Assembly (NCBI RefSeq): GCF_016592435.1
Contig: NZ_AP014545.1
Coordinates: forward strand, 248,001-312,000
Direction of reading: 5' to 3'
Length of the DNA stretch: 64,000 bases
Source of the DNA: Amphritea japonica ATCC BAA-1530
GTDB taxonomy: Bacteria > Pseudomonadota > Gammaproteobacteria > Pseudomonadales > Balneatricaceae
Positions 45,671 through 52,940 of the stretch are shown one piece after another. The notes beneath the pieces were generated by a model that searched no databases, had not been told where the DNA came from, and worked only from the letters and a program-made list of their open reading frames with translations. Every line of letters starts with the position of its first letter. Position 1 is the stretch's first letter. A program made the translations under genes and the position numbers.

Positions 45671-46507
45671 CTAATAACCGATTAATTTTCCGGATAGTTT
45701 CAGCGGTGGGGAAGGCTCTGTGACGACTTTCATAGAGGGCCATTCCAGTAGCTGCAATTTTCCACTGTCCGTTTCGACCAGTGCCGTACAGTGTTCAACC
45801 CAGTCGCCATCGTTGCAGTAAAGGGTCTCTTTCAGGTGAGTAAACCCGGCCTGATGAATATGCCCGCCAATGTAACCGTCCAGCGATTGGCGGCTGGCCT
45901 CGGTGCAGGCCGCTTCCTGAAAACGCTCGATATAACGTTGCGCGGTGCTGAAACGTTGTTTGATCATCCCTGCCAGTGAGCGGTAGGGCAGCTTCAGCCA
46001 CTGGCGGAATTTGTTATAGCTGCGGTTGAGCCAGAGCAACAGTTGATGACCCTGATCGCCGAGTAATAGCATCACCGGGTGGATACGAACATGGCCATCA
46101 AACTCATCCCCGTGCGAGACCAGAAAGCGACGACCGTCAAGGGTCTTGTGGATGGCTTTTCGACGCACCTGAAAAGTCCCCAGCTTTAAACCGCACACCT
46201 TACGCATCGGTGCATCGTGATTGCCGGGAATATAGATAATCTCACAACCCTCTTTCGCCATCTGCCAGAACTGGCCGATCAGTAGTTGTTGATCCTGCGG
46301 TAGAACCGCTTTACGACGCATGGCGGCGAGATCGATGATATCGCCCACAAGGTAGAGCTTTTTCGGCGCGAGTTGGGTCAGGGCTTCGCTTAGGAGTTTA
46401 GCCTGACAATCCGGGGTGCCCAGGTGAATATCGGAGATAAACATGGTGTGGATAGGCTGCATTTCAGGGTCCATCAATCCGTTTTGGGCAGTATGCTGGG
46501 TGAACAT
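45671..46507 (-). CDS. UDP-2,3-diacylglucosamine diphosphatase-like metallophosphoesterase
   Basis: A calcineurin-like phosphoesterase of about 278 residues. Metal-binding motifs are SDIHLG, GDIIDL, GNHDAP, SHGDEFDG and GGHIHQAG. The order and length match the LpxH/LpxH2 group hydrolysing UDP-2,3-diacylglucosamine in lipid A synthesis, but other substrates are possible. The open frame extends to 46582; the Met at 46507 leaves room for a divergent promoter with the methyltransferase, and 46474 is another candidate. Confidence 0.8.
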   Translation of the reverse strand: MFTQHTAQNGLMDPEMQPIHTMFISDIHLGTPDCQAKLLSEALTQLAPKKLYLVGDIIDLAAMRRKAVLPQDQQLLIGQFWQMAKEGCEIIYIPGNHDAPMRKVCGLKLGTFQVRRKAIHKTLDGRRFLVSHGDEFDGHVRIHPVMLLLGDQGHQLLLWLNRSYNKFRQWLKLPYRSLAGMIKQRFSTAQRYIERFQEAACTEASRQSLDGYIGGHIHQAGFTHLKETLYCNDGDWVEHCTALVETDSGKLQLLEWPSMKVVTEPSPPLKLSGKLIGY

Positions 46508-46574
46508 GACAATCTGCTTTACGAAAGGTGAACAGATGATTACAAGGCAGAGCCAGACGACTAGAATAGGAGCT

Positions 46575-47798
46575 ATGACCACCCCTTCGACACATTGGCA
46601 ACAACGACTGCATCAGTTGGACCAACAGCTCCTGGCCAGCGCCGAACTCTGGCGGCCGCAGCCGTTTAAACAGAGCCGGCCGGCGTGGTGTGAGGATCAT
46701 CCGGCACTGGCAGCCGCGCTACTGGATCTGGATGATCTGCAATTACAACGATTGAACCATCATCCGGATGAACTGGTGACGTGGATTGGTCGCTATCTGC
46801 CGCAGATCAGGCATATAGAGGCGCTTTGTTACTTAGCCAAACGCACGCCCCTGGCGTATTCATCACCGGCAAACCGTTTCTTTGATGGCATGCCTGGCCG
46901 TAAGCGTGCCCAGATAGAAGCTTTTGCCTCCCATGTCGGCGCTGCCACTTCGCCGATACTGGAATGGTGTGGTGGTAAAGGATATCTGGGGCGTTTGCTC
47001 GGCATGCATGGTGACCAACCGGTGACCACGCTGGAGTTAAACCCCGAGCTCTGTCGGGCCGGGGAGCAACAGGCAAAGCGTTTTGGTCGTTATCAATCTT
47101 TCCAGGAGGTCGATCTGTTACAGCCGGGTCTGGAGCTGAATGTGACTGGCCATCACGGCGTTGCCCTGCATGCCTGCGGTGAGTTACACCGGTCACTGCA
47201 ACATCGTGCGGTGACCCACGGGATGGCTGCGCTGGATATTGTACCTTGCTGTTATGCCTTTGGTGTGGAACAGCAATATCAGCCCCGAACGGCAGGTCTG
47301 TCGCTGCAACTCAGTCGGGATGATCTGCGGCTGGCGGTGACTGAAACGGTTACCGCAGGACAGGCTGAAGTCTCCCGTCGAGATCGGGAGATGGCCTGGA
47401 AGCTCGGCTTTGTTGAACTGCGTAACCGGGTTATTGGAAATCCGGCCTATCGCACGATGAAACCGGTACAAAAACAGTGGCTGAAACTGACATTTAGTCA
47501 GTTCTGCCAACAGCTGGCAGATCGGGAATCGATGCCTCTCCCCACGAATACTGACTGGGCTGAAATCGAAGCATTAGGCTGGCAACGGTTTAATGAGGTG
47601 ATGCGCTTGTCGCTGGTCAGAAACTGTTTTCGCCGACCGATTGAACTCTGGCTTATTCTGGACCTGGCCGCTGATCTCGAAGCCCACGATTACCAAATTG
47701 AGCTGGGCACCTTTTGTGATCGTTCGGTTACCCCACGTAATATTATGCTGTCAGCCCGAAAACAAGATGGTAGCGGGGTAAGCAACCGTGCTAACTGA
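46575..47798 (+). CDS. SAM-dependent methyltransferase (METTL25-like)
   Basis: A 407-residue protein with a Rossmann methyltransferase core in the middle: ILEWCGGKGYLGRLL (SAM loop), TTLELNPELCRAGEQQAKRF, VALHACGELH and DIVPCCYAFG. The HACG and PCC motifs occur in the METTL25/RRNAD1-like group, whose substrates are unknown. AGGAGCT precedes the ATG at 46575; an ATG at 46536 with AAGGTG is an alternative. The next gene starts inside its last codons, suggesting coupling. Confidence 0.82.
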   Translation: MTTPSTHWQQRLHQLDQQLLASAELWRPQPFKQSRPAWCEDHPALAAALLDLDDLQLQRLNHHPDELVTWIGRYLPQIRHIEALCYLAKRTPLAYSSPANRFFDGMPGRKRAQIEAFASHVGAATSPILEWCGGKGYLGRLLGMHGDQPVTTLELNPELCRAGEQQAKRFGRYQSFQEVDLLQPGLELNVTGHHGVALHACGELHRSLQHRAVTHGMAALDIVPCCYAFGVEQQYQPRTAGLSLQLSRDDLRLAVTETVTAGQAEVSRRDREMAWKLGFVELRNRVIGNPAYRTMKPVQKQWLKLTFSQFCQQLADRESMPLPTNTDWAEIEALGWQRFNEVMRLSLVRNCFRRPIELWLILDLAADLEAHDYQIELGTFCDRSVTPRNIMLSARKQDGSGVSNRAN

Positions 47799-48396
47799 TC
47801 AACAGCTGATCGCCAGGGTCAAAGCCTGTGATCTCTGTTTACCGCACCTGCCCGACGGCGTCAGACCGGTGATTCAGTTTGATCCTCAAGCCAGAATATT
47901 GATCGCCGCCCAGGCCCCGGGTCGACGGGTGCATGAAACGGGAATCCCCTTTAACGACCCCAGCGGTGATCGGTTACGACAGTGGATGGGTATTACCCCT
48001 GAAACCTTTTACGATCCGAGACAGGTTGCGATATTGCCGATGGGATTCTGTTATCCCGGTACCGGCAAATCCGGTGACCTGCCTCCGCGTAAAGAGTGTG
48101 CCCCTCAGTGGCGACAACAACTGATGGATCGTCTGCCCAATCTGCAACTGATACTGGTGATAGGTCAGTACGCGCAGGCCTGGCATCTGTCAGAAAAGGG
48201 CTCTGTTACTGAGATAGTCTCCCATTGGCGGGACTATGTTAAGCAAGATCAGGCCCCGGCTGTTTTCCCCATGCCGCACCCCAGTCCGAGGAATAACATC
48301 TGGTTGAAGCGAAACCCCTGGTTTGAAGAGGCGTTGGTGCCGGAATTACAAACGCGAATTCATCAGGTACTTATGGCGGATCCCTCCCGTGGATAA
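47788..48396 (+). CDS. Uracil-DNA glycosylase-fold protein
   Basis: A 202-residue member of the uracil-DNA-glycosylase superfamily. An N-terminal CDLC pair and a later Cys (KECAPQW) could in part bind an Fe-S cluster, as in family 4 enzymes, but the set looks incomplete. AAQAPGRRVHETGIPFNDPSGDRLRQWMG is the glycosylase-like first motif, and FPMPHPSPRN is the second (H-P-S-P). GTG start at 47788, overlapping the methyltransferase end by 11 bases. Activity on uracil is not proven. Confidence 0.78.
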   Translation: MLTDQQLIARVKACDLCLPHLPDGVRPVIQFDPQARILIAAQAPGRRVHETGIPFNDPSGDRLRQWMGITPETFYDPRQVAILPMGFCYPGTGKSGDLPPRKECAPQWRQQLMDRLPNLQLILVIGQYAQAWHLSEKGSVTEIVSHWRDYVKQDQAPAVFPMPHPSPRNNIWLKRNPWFEEALVPELQTRIHQVLMADPSRG

Positions 48397-48412
48397 CGTT
48401 CCAGAGAGGCTG

Positions 48413-48655
48413 ATGAAACTTATTATTGTTGCCATGTTGCCTCTCGTGATGTGCTTTGGTTATTACTCCCTTGAGCTAATAGCAACCGACTCTCTGTGGG
48501 TAAATATCCTAGCGGTAACCGCATTGCCGCTGTTGTTAATCGGTGTTGGCGGCCTTGCCTGGTGTTATTCAGACAAGGGAATAAAACAGCTGACACTGGT
48601 TTGGTGGGGCTGTGTCGGTGTTGCTTTAGCGAGTTTGGTTTGGGTCTGGGGGTAA
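48413..48655 (+). CDS. Small membrane protein, unknown
   Basis: An 80-residue protein with three predicted hydrophobic helices: LIIVAMLPLVMCFGYYSL (about 3-20), NILAVTALPLLLIGVGGLAW (about 31-50) and LVWWGCVGVALASLVWVW (about 62-79). AGAGAGGC precedes the ATG at good spacing, which marks the start within a longer open frame from 48323. It is 16 bases after the glycosylase-like gene. I do not recognise the family. It stands at the start of the accessory, repeat-rich region. Confidence 0.6.
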   Translation: MKLIIVAMLPLVMCFGYYSLELIATDSLWVNILAVTALPLLLIGVGGLAWCYSDKGIKQLTLVWWGCVGVALASLVWVWG

Positions 48656-48680
48656 TTTATTTTTGTACGAGGCGTGTCCT

Positions 48681-48802
48681 CACGGTGACTTAGGCTCTGA
48701 TATTTGGACAGTTTATTTCATTGCCTGAGTGATCCATTACTTTTGGTTTCGCCCTCGCTGGGCGAGCCAAGGCCTTTGAGTGCCCAAAGACCTTAGCGAT
48801 CT
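48681..48802 (+). repeat. Non-coding dispersed repeat, copy A
   Basis: The first of three related stretches. Its left part (48681-48750) aligns with copy C from 51804 with few changes, for example TAGGCTCTGATATTTGG and GTTTATTTCATTGCC. It is followed by a degenerate palindrome at 48769-48794. Partial relative to copies B and C. No coding potential is evident. Confidence 0.6.
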
Positions 48803-48869
48803 AAGCTCCTTCTTTAAACAGAAGGTCAGCCCCGTCTGTCTTAGGGGGAGCTGCCCAGCTTCTGGACAC

Positions 48870-49760
48870 TTAACGGGGTGTTTTCCAGGCATTGACGATA
48901 TAGCTGGCTAAGGCATTACCCGCAGGGCCCAGTTCCTTTCGATGTTCGAAGAGTAACTGATACTCGCCAAGTTCAGGCAGTCCCCACTTGGCATCTACCT
49001 GTACAAAGGGGGCTCTCATATGACTTTGTGGTATTGGTGCGATGGCCAGGTCTGCCTCCATCGCGGCTTGCATGCCCGAGCTCTGGTCGCAGGCATAGGC
49101 GATGCGGTATTCAATTGCGTGTTTGTCTAATGCATTGAGGGCCATTGAACGCCAACAGCAGCCCCGGCTGGCAACAGCGAGCGGCAGGGGCTGGCTTTCT
49201 ACCGCCAGACCGCCGCTTCGGGTAGCCCAGACGAGCGGCTCGGTAAAGACAACTTCACCACGGGTCGGATCCTGGCCTACATTTCCAGCCGTTAATAACG
49301 CCATATCAAGCTCACCCGAGTCTAACCGTGACAACAGTTCTGTGCTGCTGCCCGCGATGACATTAACAGCTACTGCGGGATGAGACCGGGCGAACTGTGC
49401 CAACACCTGCGGCAGTACGCTGTTGGCGATATCTTCTGGAGAACCAAAACAGACCGTTCCTTCGATGGTGGGGGCTACAAACTGACTGACGGCCTCTTGA
49501 TTCAATTTCAGCAGGCGACGGCTATAGCTGAGTAACACCTCGCCTTCCGGGGTTAAACGAACCTGCCTGGCTTCCCGTAGGAATAAGCTTTTACCCAGGG
49601 TTTCTTCAAGGCGCTTGATCTGCATACTGACCGCGGCCGGAGAACGAAAAACCTGTTCAGCCGCACGGGTAAAGCTACCGCTCTCTGCAATCGCTACAAA
49701 AGATCTCAACAGATCGAATTCTAGTAATGGAGGTGAGTTTGCAAGCATAGCGACAACCAT
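48870..49760 (-). CDS. LysR-family transcriptional regulator (LrhA/HexA-like)
   Basis: About 296 residues. The helix-turn-helix LLRSFVAIAESGSFTRAAEQ and MQIKRLEETLGKSLFL closely parallel the LysR protein at 44198-45052. The effector domain follows from about residue 95. The open frame runs to 49850, but the first 30 residues do not fit the family, so the Met at 49760 is chosen; the Met at 49748 is possible. It is divergent from the DUF1127 gene across about 150 bp. Relatives in enterobacteria regulate motility and virulence. Confidence 0.85.
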   Translation of the reverse strand: MVVAMLANSPPLLEFDLLRSFVAIAESGSFTRAAEQVFRSPAAVSMQIKRLEETLGKSLFLREARQVRLTPEGEVLLSYSRRLLKLNQEAVSQFVAPTIEGTVCFGSPEDIANSVLPQVLAQFARSHPAVAVNVIAGSSTELLSRLDSGELDMALLTAGNVGQDPTRGEVVFTEPLVWATRSGGLAVESQPLPLAVASRGCCWRSMALNALDKHAIEYRIAYACDQSSGMQAAMEADLAIAPIPQSHMRAPFVQVDAKWGLPELGEYQLLFEHRKELGPAGNALASYIVNAWKTPR

Positions 49761-49909
49761 TGTTAAGTTTTTCTTAATCCTTACTTTAGTATTTTTAGTT
49801 TGTTTAAACAATAAGTGAAGGCCATTATCTATTCCGAGGTCGCGACTCATTCAACAGTTTTTAATGACTTCCAGCGCGGGGCGTTGGGGGTGAATAGAGG
49901 AGCATCGCT

Positions 49910-50197
49910 ATGTTGTGCCATGAAATGAGGACTACCAAAACACCGACCACTAGCCTTCAGGCGATTGAAGAGAGGGTTAACGCCAGACTTCGTTCGCTGC
50001 CGTTCATTCAGGCCTTAAAAGACTGGTATGCAGGCTATTGCCGCCGCCAGGTTCTAGTCGGCCTGCTTCGCTATGATGATCACATCCTTGAGGATATGGG
50101 GCATACACGGCAAGAGTTATTAGCGATATCGAAGCTGCCTTTGAGTGCCGATGCTCACGAGGTTTTAAAGCAGTTGAAAGATCTTCGATCGCAATAA
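49910..50197 (+). CDS. DUF1127 domain protein
   Basis: A 95-residue protein whose C-terminal half holds the DUF1127 motif: RRQVLVGLLRYDDHILEDMG followed by TRQEL. The N-terminal ~40 residues are basic and helical. Some short DUF1127 proteins act in RNA or phosphate metabolism in alphaproteobacteria; this one is longer and its role is unknown. The divergent LysR gene is a candidate regulator. The Met at 49925 is an alternative start. Confidence 0.82.
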   Translation: MLCHEMRTTKTPTTSLQAIEERVNARLRSLPFIQALKDWYAGYCRRQVLVGLLRYDDHILEDMGHTRQELLAISKLPLSADAHEVLKQLKDLRSQ

Positions 50198-50320
50198 ATA
50201 GGCTGTTTTTGTGCCCGGTATTTTAATAATCCAACACTGCCCGCTGTCAGACAGCCTGCACAGTAGAGGCGCTATCATTGAGCCTGTTTATTGATACAGA
50301 TGTTTGAATGACCTGTCTGC

Positions 50321-50341
50321 TTAAGGCACACTCAGGTGAAT
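50321..50341 (+). repeat. Short direct repeat, first copy
   Basis: TTAAGGCACACTCAGGTGAA lies about 50 bases upstream of the 106-residue membrane-protein gene. Nearly the same sequence recurs at 52180-52199 upstream of the 132-residue membrane-protein gene. It is followed here by a TGACTCTGAT stretch resembling a REP-like motif. Confidence 0.5.
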
Positions 50342-50388
50342 ATCTAAATCAGTGACTCTGATCCCACCTCAAAATAAAAGGAATTATT

Positions 50389-50709
50389 TTGAATAATAAA
50401 CAGTGCTCTTCTTTTACTGTCTTTAGCGTATCGTTAATTGCCCTGGTTATTACTGCCTCTTTAATTATGCCGGACTATTTGGGTAATTTTATAGGCGGTG
50501 ATTTCATCTTTTTACTCGGCATAATGTACATGTTGTACGTTGGCTGGTGGGTGGGGATCTTCATGCTGGTGATTGCTCTGGTAACAGAGTCTGGTCGGTT
50601 AAAAACAGTGTGTGGTTCATTGGCTGCCATTCATGGTGCAGGCTACCTTTTTATTGCTGTCTTTTTCTTCTTGGCTATCAGTACGGTCAGCTTGCCTGGG
50701 ATTCTTTAA
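50389..50709 (+). CDS. Small membrane protein, unknown
   Basis: A 106-residue protein with hydrophobic segments at about 9-27, 40-65 and 80-101, consistent with three or four membrane helices. The start is a TTG preceded by AAAAGGAATTA; no ATG lies in frame before residue 27, so the TTG start is likely. I do not recognise the family. It lies alone, preceded by a short repeat shared with the 132-residue gene and followed by repeat copy B. Confidence 0.6.
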   Translation: MNNKQCSSFTVFSVSLIALVITASLIMPDYLGNFIGGDFIFLLGIMYMLYVGWWVGIFMLVIALVTESGRLKTVCGSLAAIHGAGYLFIAVFFFLAISTVSLPGIL

Positions 50710-50770
50710 ATGCTGATCTCTTCTCCAGTAGGAGCTGTGTCCCCACGTGGATTCTCCAATTTATATCCTG

Positions 50771-51205
50771 ATGGTGGATTAGTTTATTTCCTTGCAGTAG
50801 TGCTCCATTACTTCTTGTTCCGCCTTGCTGATCGCTTCTTATGAAAAGAGAGGAGACTTTTGGGCGCCCAAAAGTCTCAACAACCTAAAACCGCTCCCGC
50901 TGCTTGGTCGGCTCCGCCGACTCCCTTGTGGGAGCGACGCCTCGTCGCGATAAAGTCGTCAGTAGGTAAGGTGCACAATCAGAGATAATCTGACTCAGCT
51001 TCGGATACCCATTGATTATCGAGGTGTATCTAATCTTCCTGTTCCGCCTTGCTGGGGGGGCAAGACCTTTCAACAGCTTTAGCTGGCCCGAAGGGTAGCC
51101 GCTTGCGGCTATAATAACTCGGTTGCTTCGCGCCCTCAGACAGTTCCCCATGCTATTCATTGAAAACCTGCAATGCTCGGCTGCACAGAGGGGGACTCAT
51201 CCGTG
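50771..51205 (+). repeat. Non-coding dispersed repeat, copy B
   Basis: The main body of a 629-base gap. It contains a core (GTTTATTTCCTTGC, then CTCCATTACTTCTTGTTCCG), a perfect 26-bp palindrome (50853-50878), CTAAAACCGCTCCCGCTG, a 41/42 match to copy C from 51072 with a TAGCCGC/GCGGCTA hairpin (51096-51111), and GCAATGCTCGGCTGCACAG. The rest of the gap shows nothing recognisable. Open frames here on either strand are not credible genes. Confidence 0.7.
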
Positions 51206-51338
51206 CCAGGTTCTAGGCTCAATTTATTGATTTACTAACTAAATGGTAGGCCTGATCCTTAGCTCTACTACTCATTGTTTTTTGAATCAAAAATCGATTA
51301 CTCTGTCCATTGATTACAGACAACACAGAGGACGTGTT

Positions 51339-51707
51339 ATGAAAAAATTATTAGTAGCTGTAGCCCTATCAGTCTTATCAATACCGGTATCTGCAAAAGC
51401 TGACGCTCTTCAAACGGTTCACCCGTTTCACTTAGCCTTTGCGGCGGTTAACAAATGCATCGAACCGACGTCTAAAGAGCTTAATAGATTTAATGCTTGG
51501 TATTTACTAGCCTCTAACAATGCTGCTTTGGATCTGTCGATAAATCAGCGAGACATCACCTATGATCAAATAAAGGAAATGTTCGATACTGATATAGAAC
51601 ACGCTAGCCAAGCGGTGAATCAAGCGTTTGAAGAAACCGGCTGCCAAGCCAAAGAAATAAAAAGGTCGATAGAATTTTTTCATACACAAGTAAACACTGG
51701 TAAATAG
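51339..51707 (+). CDS. Secreted or periplasmic protein, unknown
   Basis: A 122-residue protein with a clear signal peptide (KKLL, hydrophobic VAVALSVLSIPVS, cleavage after SAKA near residue 21). The mature part of about 100 residues is helical and has two Cys (NKCIEP and TGCQAK) that could form a disulfide. AGAGGACG precedes the ATG; the longer frame from 51243 lacks this logic. Family not recognised. It lies between repeat copies B and C. Confidence 0.65.
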   Translation: MKKLLVAVALSVLSIPVSAKADALQTVHPFHLAFAAVNKCIEPTSKELNRFNAWYLLASNNAALDLSINQRDITYDQIKEMFDTDIEHASQAVNQAFEETGCQAKEIKRSIEFFHTQVNTGK

Positions 51708-51803
51708 TATCAAGAGGAGCAGTCCTGCGTATCGAAATCTCAAAGGTTTAGTTATTTTTCGCTATGAGGGCAAGAACGGCAGGCTTCTGTAGTAATCATG
51801 CCC

Positions 51804-52145
51804 TTACGGTGGTTTAGGCTCTGATATTTGGGAGGTTTATTTCATTGCCGCAGTAATTCATTACTTCTTGTTCCGCTCTCGCCGATCGGGTCAAGACTTT
51901 TGGGCGCCCAAAAGTCTTAACAATCTAAAACCGCGCCCGCTGTTGGATCGGCTTCGCCGACTCTCCTGCGCGTTTCGCTTAGAAACGGCGCTGCGACAGG
52001 CGAAGCCTGAACAGCTTCAGCTGGCCCGAAGGGTAGCCGCTTGCGGCTATAAACTCGCCCAAAAAACGGGCTCAGACAGTCCTCGCTCAACCCGTTCCTA
52101 AGCTGCAATGCTCGGCTGCACAGAGGGGGAGTATGTCCGTGCCGA
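51804..52145 (+). repeat. Non-coding dispersed repeat, copy C
   Basis: The most complete copy, sharing its left end with copy A (TAGGCTCTGATATTTGGG near 51814) and its right part with copy B: the 26-bp palindrome at 51893-51918, the CTGGCCCGAAGGGTAGCCGC segment with a TAGCCGC/GCGGCTA hairpin (52034-52049), and GCAATGCTCGGCTGCACAG near 52105. The flanking bases to 52328 hold a short direct repeat but no gene. Confidence 0.7.
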
Positions 52146-52179
52146 ATCGTTAATCAGCCAATTTGTATGGTTTTCATAT

Positions 52180-52199
52180 TTAAGGCACACTCAGTGAAT
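52180..52199 (+). repeat. Short direct repeat, second copy
   Basis: TTAAGGCACACTCAGTGAAT, one base shorter than but otherwise matching the copy at 50321. It lies about 130 bases upstream of the 132-residue membrane-protein gene. Confidence 0.5.
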
Positions 52200-52328
52200 G
52201 GATATGTATAGCTCGGCTATGCAACTGACCAATGAGCCCGCTCATTTTCAGTGGACGAGAATGCAGTAGCTGCCTTTAGGCTTTTCTTTTGTATCAACGG
52301 GCCCCATTTATTTTAAGGAATGCTACAC

Positions 52329-52727
52329 ATGGAGAGCCGTATACCGTTACCAACGGATAATATATTCAAGTTCTACGCTTTGTTCGGATTGCTTATATTG
52401 ATATTTGGCATTGGGTCAACACTTTATGTAAACAGGTCTACAAATGATTTTGTGTTTGATGTTGGAGTTGAATACGAAACACTAAGAGCTGATCCAGCAC
52501 GAACGGTATTACAGGAAACACGTTTTAATTTCTTACAGAAAAAGCTAGAAGTAGCTCAAGACAATAAGAAGTTCTACTTATATAGTTTAGGTGGTGTAAT
52601 TGCGATAGGGATTTTCATGATGTTCTATGGGTTCAAAAAATGGCACACCGAGGTTCAGCCAATTCAAGATGAAATAGCCCGTTTGAGCCTTGAAAAGCTT
52701 CGAAGAGAGGTAGGTGAAGATACCTAG
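52329..52727 (+). CDS. Two-helix membrane protein, unknown
   Basis: A 132-residue protein with hydrophobic helices at about 17-36 (FYALFGLLILIFGIGSTLYV) and 84-101, a polar ~45-residue loop between them and a charged C-terminal tail. The Met at 52329 has AAGGAA at nine bases; the ATG at 52320 is too close to it. AT-rich relative to core genes. The family is not recognised. It may be transcribed with the large membrane protein downstream, with a 213-base gap holding a REP-like motif. Confidence 0.6.
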   Translation: MESRIPLPTDNIFKFYALFGLLILIFGIGSTLYVNRSTNDFVFDVGVEYETLRADPARTVLQETRFNFLQKKLEVAQDNKKFYLYSLGGVIAIGIFMMFYGFKKWHTEVQPIQDEIARLSLEKLRREVGEDT

Positions 52728-52776
52728 CAAAAAAATATTAAGTTAAAGGGCTTTGACCCCTTTAATTCAGGATATG

Positions 52777-52797
52777 TGAATCAATGACTCTGACCCG
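52777..52797 (+). repeat. REP-like motif
   Basis: GTGAATCAATGACTCTGACC resembles, from memory, extragenic REP-type sequences of gammaproteobacteria found near RAYT transposases. A related AATCAGTGACTCTGATCCC lies at about 50347-50365. No transposase is present in the window. Tentative. Confidence 0.3.
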
Positions 52798-52940
52798 ATT
52801 GATTCCATTCGTTTTAGTGGCCGATTAGATGAGCATATCGACTTATAACATTAGTTTTTAGCTAACAGAATTTTGAACAGCCTCTCCTTTGACGATATTG
52901 TCGCTAATTTAAAGTATCCGTTAAACTGGGGAGCTTCACC

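Noticed and set aside
46443-46574. N-terminal extension of the methyltransferase
   Set aside because: It would run through the start of the divergent phosphoesterase; the ATG at 46575 has a better ribosome binding site.
51868-52101. Open frames of 77 and 63 codons on both strands in repeat copy C, and a 91-codon frame at 50885-51160 in copy B
   Set aside because: They lie within the palindromic non-coding repeat, have no ribosome binding sites and read differently in each copy.
48656-52328. An integron cassette array
   Set aside because: Repeat-separated small genes suggested it, but no integrase and no attC-type core and inverse-core pairs could be found.
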